Assembly: GCA_026713345.1 (NCBI GenBank)
Contig: JAPOOQ010000061.1
Span: 1 to 5,496 of the forward strand
DNA from: Gemmatimonadota bacterium
Lineage (GTDB): Bacteria > Gemmatimonadota > Gemmatimonadetes > Longimicrobiales > Gaopeijiaceae
Direction: 5' to 3'
Length of the DNA: 5,496 nucleotides
Below the pieces are notes generated by a model that did no database searches, was not told the DNA's origin, and saw nothing but the letters and a program-made list of their open reading frames with translations. Of this stretch, positions 5,236-5,496 are shown piece by piece. A program made the position numbers and the translations under genes. The stretch's first letter is position 1, and each line of letters starts with the position of its first letter.

Positions 5236-5496
5236 ATGACGGATGTCAAGTCGGCTGCAATTGCCGCCCTGGCGGCGTGCGTGGTCGTGGCCGCTTGTGC
5301 CGGTGAGCCCCAATTGGAGGCGGATCTCGTGCTTACGGGTGGCCCCGTCATCACCCTCGACGCGGAGAGCCGGGTGGCCGAAGCCGTCGCGGTGCGGGGC
5401 GCGCGCGTGGTCGCCGTGGGGACGGCGGCGGAGATCGAGGCGATGGTGGGTCCCGGAACCGAGCGCGTCGACCTCGCGGGCCGCGCGGTCACCCCC
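5236..5496 (+). CDS. Amidohydrolase family (YtcJ/amidohydrolase-3 type) lipoprotein, N-terminal part
   Basis: First 87 codons of a gene cut by the right edge. Residues 1-21 form a lipoprotein signal (VVVAAC, lipid-anchored Cys21), placing the product on a membrane outside the cytoplasm. The mature part, ADLVLTGGPVITLDAESRVA (29-48), AVAVRGARVVAVG (50-62) and ERVDLAGRAVTP (76-87), is the small N-terminal beta-sandwich characteristic of amidohydrolases, in the spacing of the YtcJ/amidohydrolase-3 group. The GFxDxHxH metal-binding motif that should follow lies outside the window. Members hydrolyse C-N bonds in diverse substrates; specificity cannot be told. The ATG at 5236 has GGGGG five bases upstream; an in-frame GTG at 5230 is an alternative. 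It is transcribed away from the dehydrogenase operon. Confidence 0.88.
   Translation, partial: MTDVKSAAIAALAACVVVAACAGEPQLEADLVLTGGPVITLDAESRVAEAVAVRGARVVAVGTAAEIEAMVGPGTERVDLAGRAVTP

Noticed and set aside
4973..5239. Plus-strand 88-codon frame whose stop overlaps the amidohydrolase ATG (ATGA)
   Set aside because: No Shine-Dalgarno before its start, a patchwork composition with Gly/Thr/His clusters and no family resemblance. It runs antisense to the leader elements, and its stop at ATGA is easily a chance event.
1..5496. CRISPR arrays, tRNAs, insertion sequences
   Set aside because: No spaced direct repeats, tRNA cloverleaf-like segment or transposase reading was found on either strand.

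Overview
The window is high-GC DNA with dense, bacterial-type gene packing. Several genes are typical of the secreted-protein repertoire of Gemmatimonadota, Acidobacteriota and related uncultured lineages: a DUF6152 protein, two secreted proteins with an RPDLxGxW-type N-terminus, a PQQ propeller fused to cytochrome c, a six-bladed propeller with GxGPGEF motifs, and a lipoprotein amidohydrolase. A Gemmatimonadota or Acidobacteriota source is an inference from gene content only; there is no rRNA or other taxonomic marker.

Layout. Positions 1-4892 hold one tightly packed minus-strand operon. In transcription order it contains: a quinohemoprotein resembling polyvinyl-alcohol dehydrogenase (4892-3051); two paralogous exported proteins of unknown function (3004-2150 and 2184-1051, overlapping by 35 bases); a small exported DUF6152 protein (1043-594); and a six-bladed beta-propeller protein running off the left edge (587-1). 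Gaps within the operon are 46, -35, 7 and 6 bases, which suggests co-transcription and translational coupling. All five products have an N-terminal export signal, so the operon appears to build a periplasmic or surface system around a PQQ/haem c oxidase. The substrate cannot be read from the sequence.

Positions 4893-5235 form a divergent intergenic region of 343 bases. It holds candidate promoters facing both ways that share a GTATAC core, a small TGGCCA inverted repeat, a 12-base perfect complement of the 16S rRNA 3' end (an extreme Shine-Dalgarno) on the minus strand, two overlapping tiny minus-strand reading frames, two overlapping small hairpins, and a perfect 13-bp GC-rich stem that ends ten bases before the dehydrogenase ATG. 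The layout resembles a leader-peptide or attenuator, or a separate tiny gene with its own terminator. This is the least explained part of the window.

Positions 5236-5496 carry the start of a plus-strand lipoprotein amidohydrolase (YtcJ/amidohydrolase-3 type), cut by the right edge before its metal-binding motifs.
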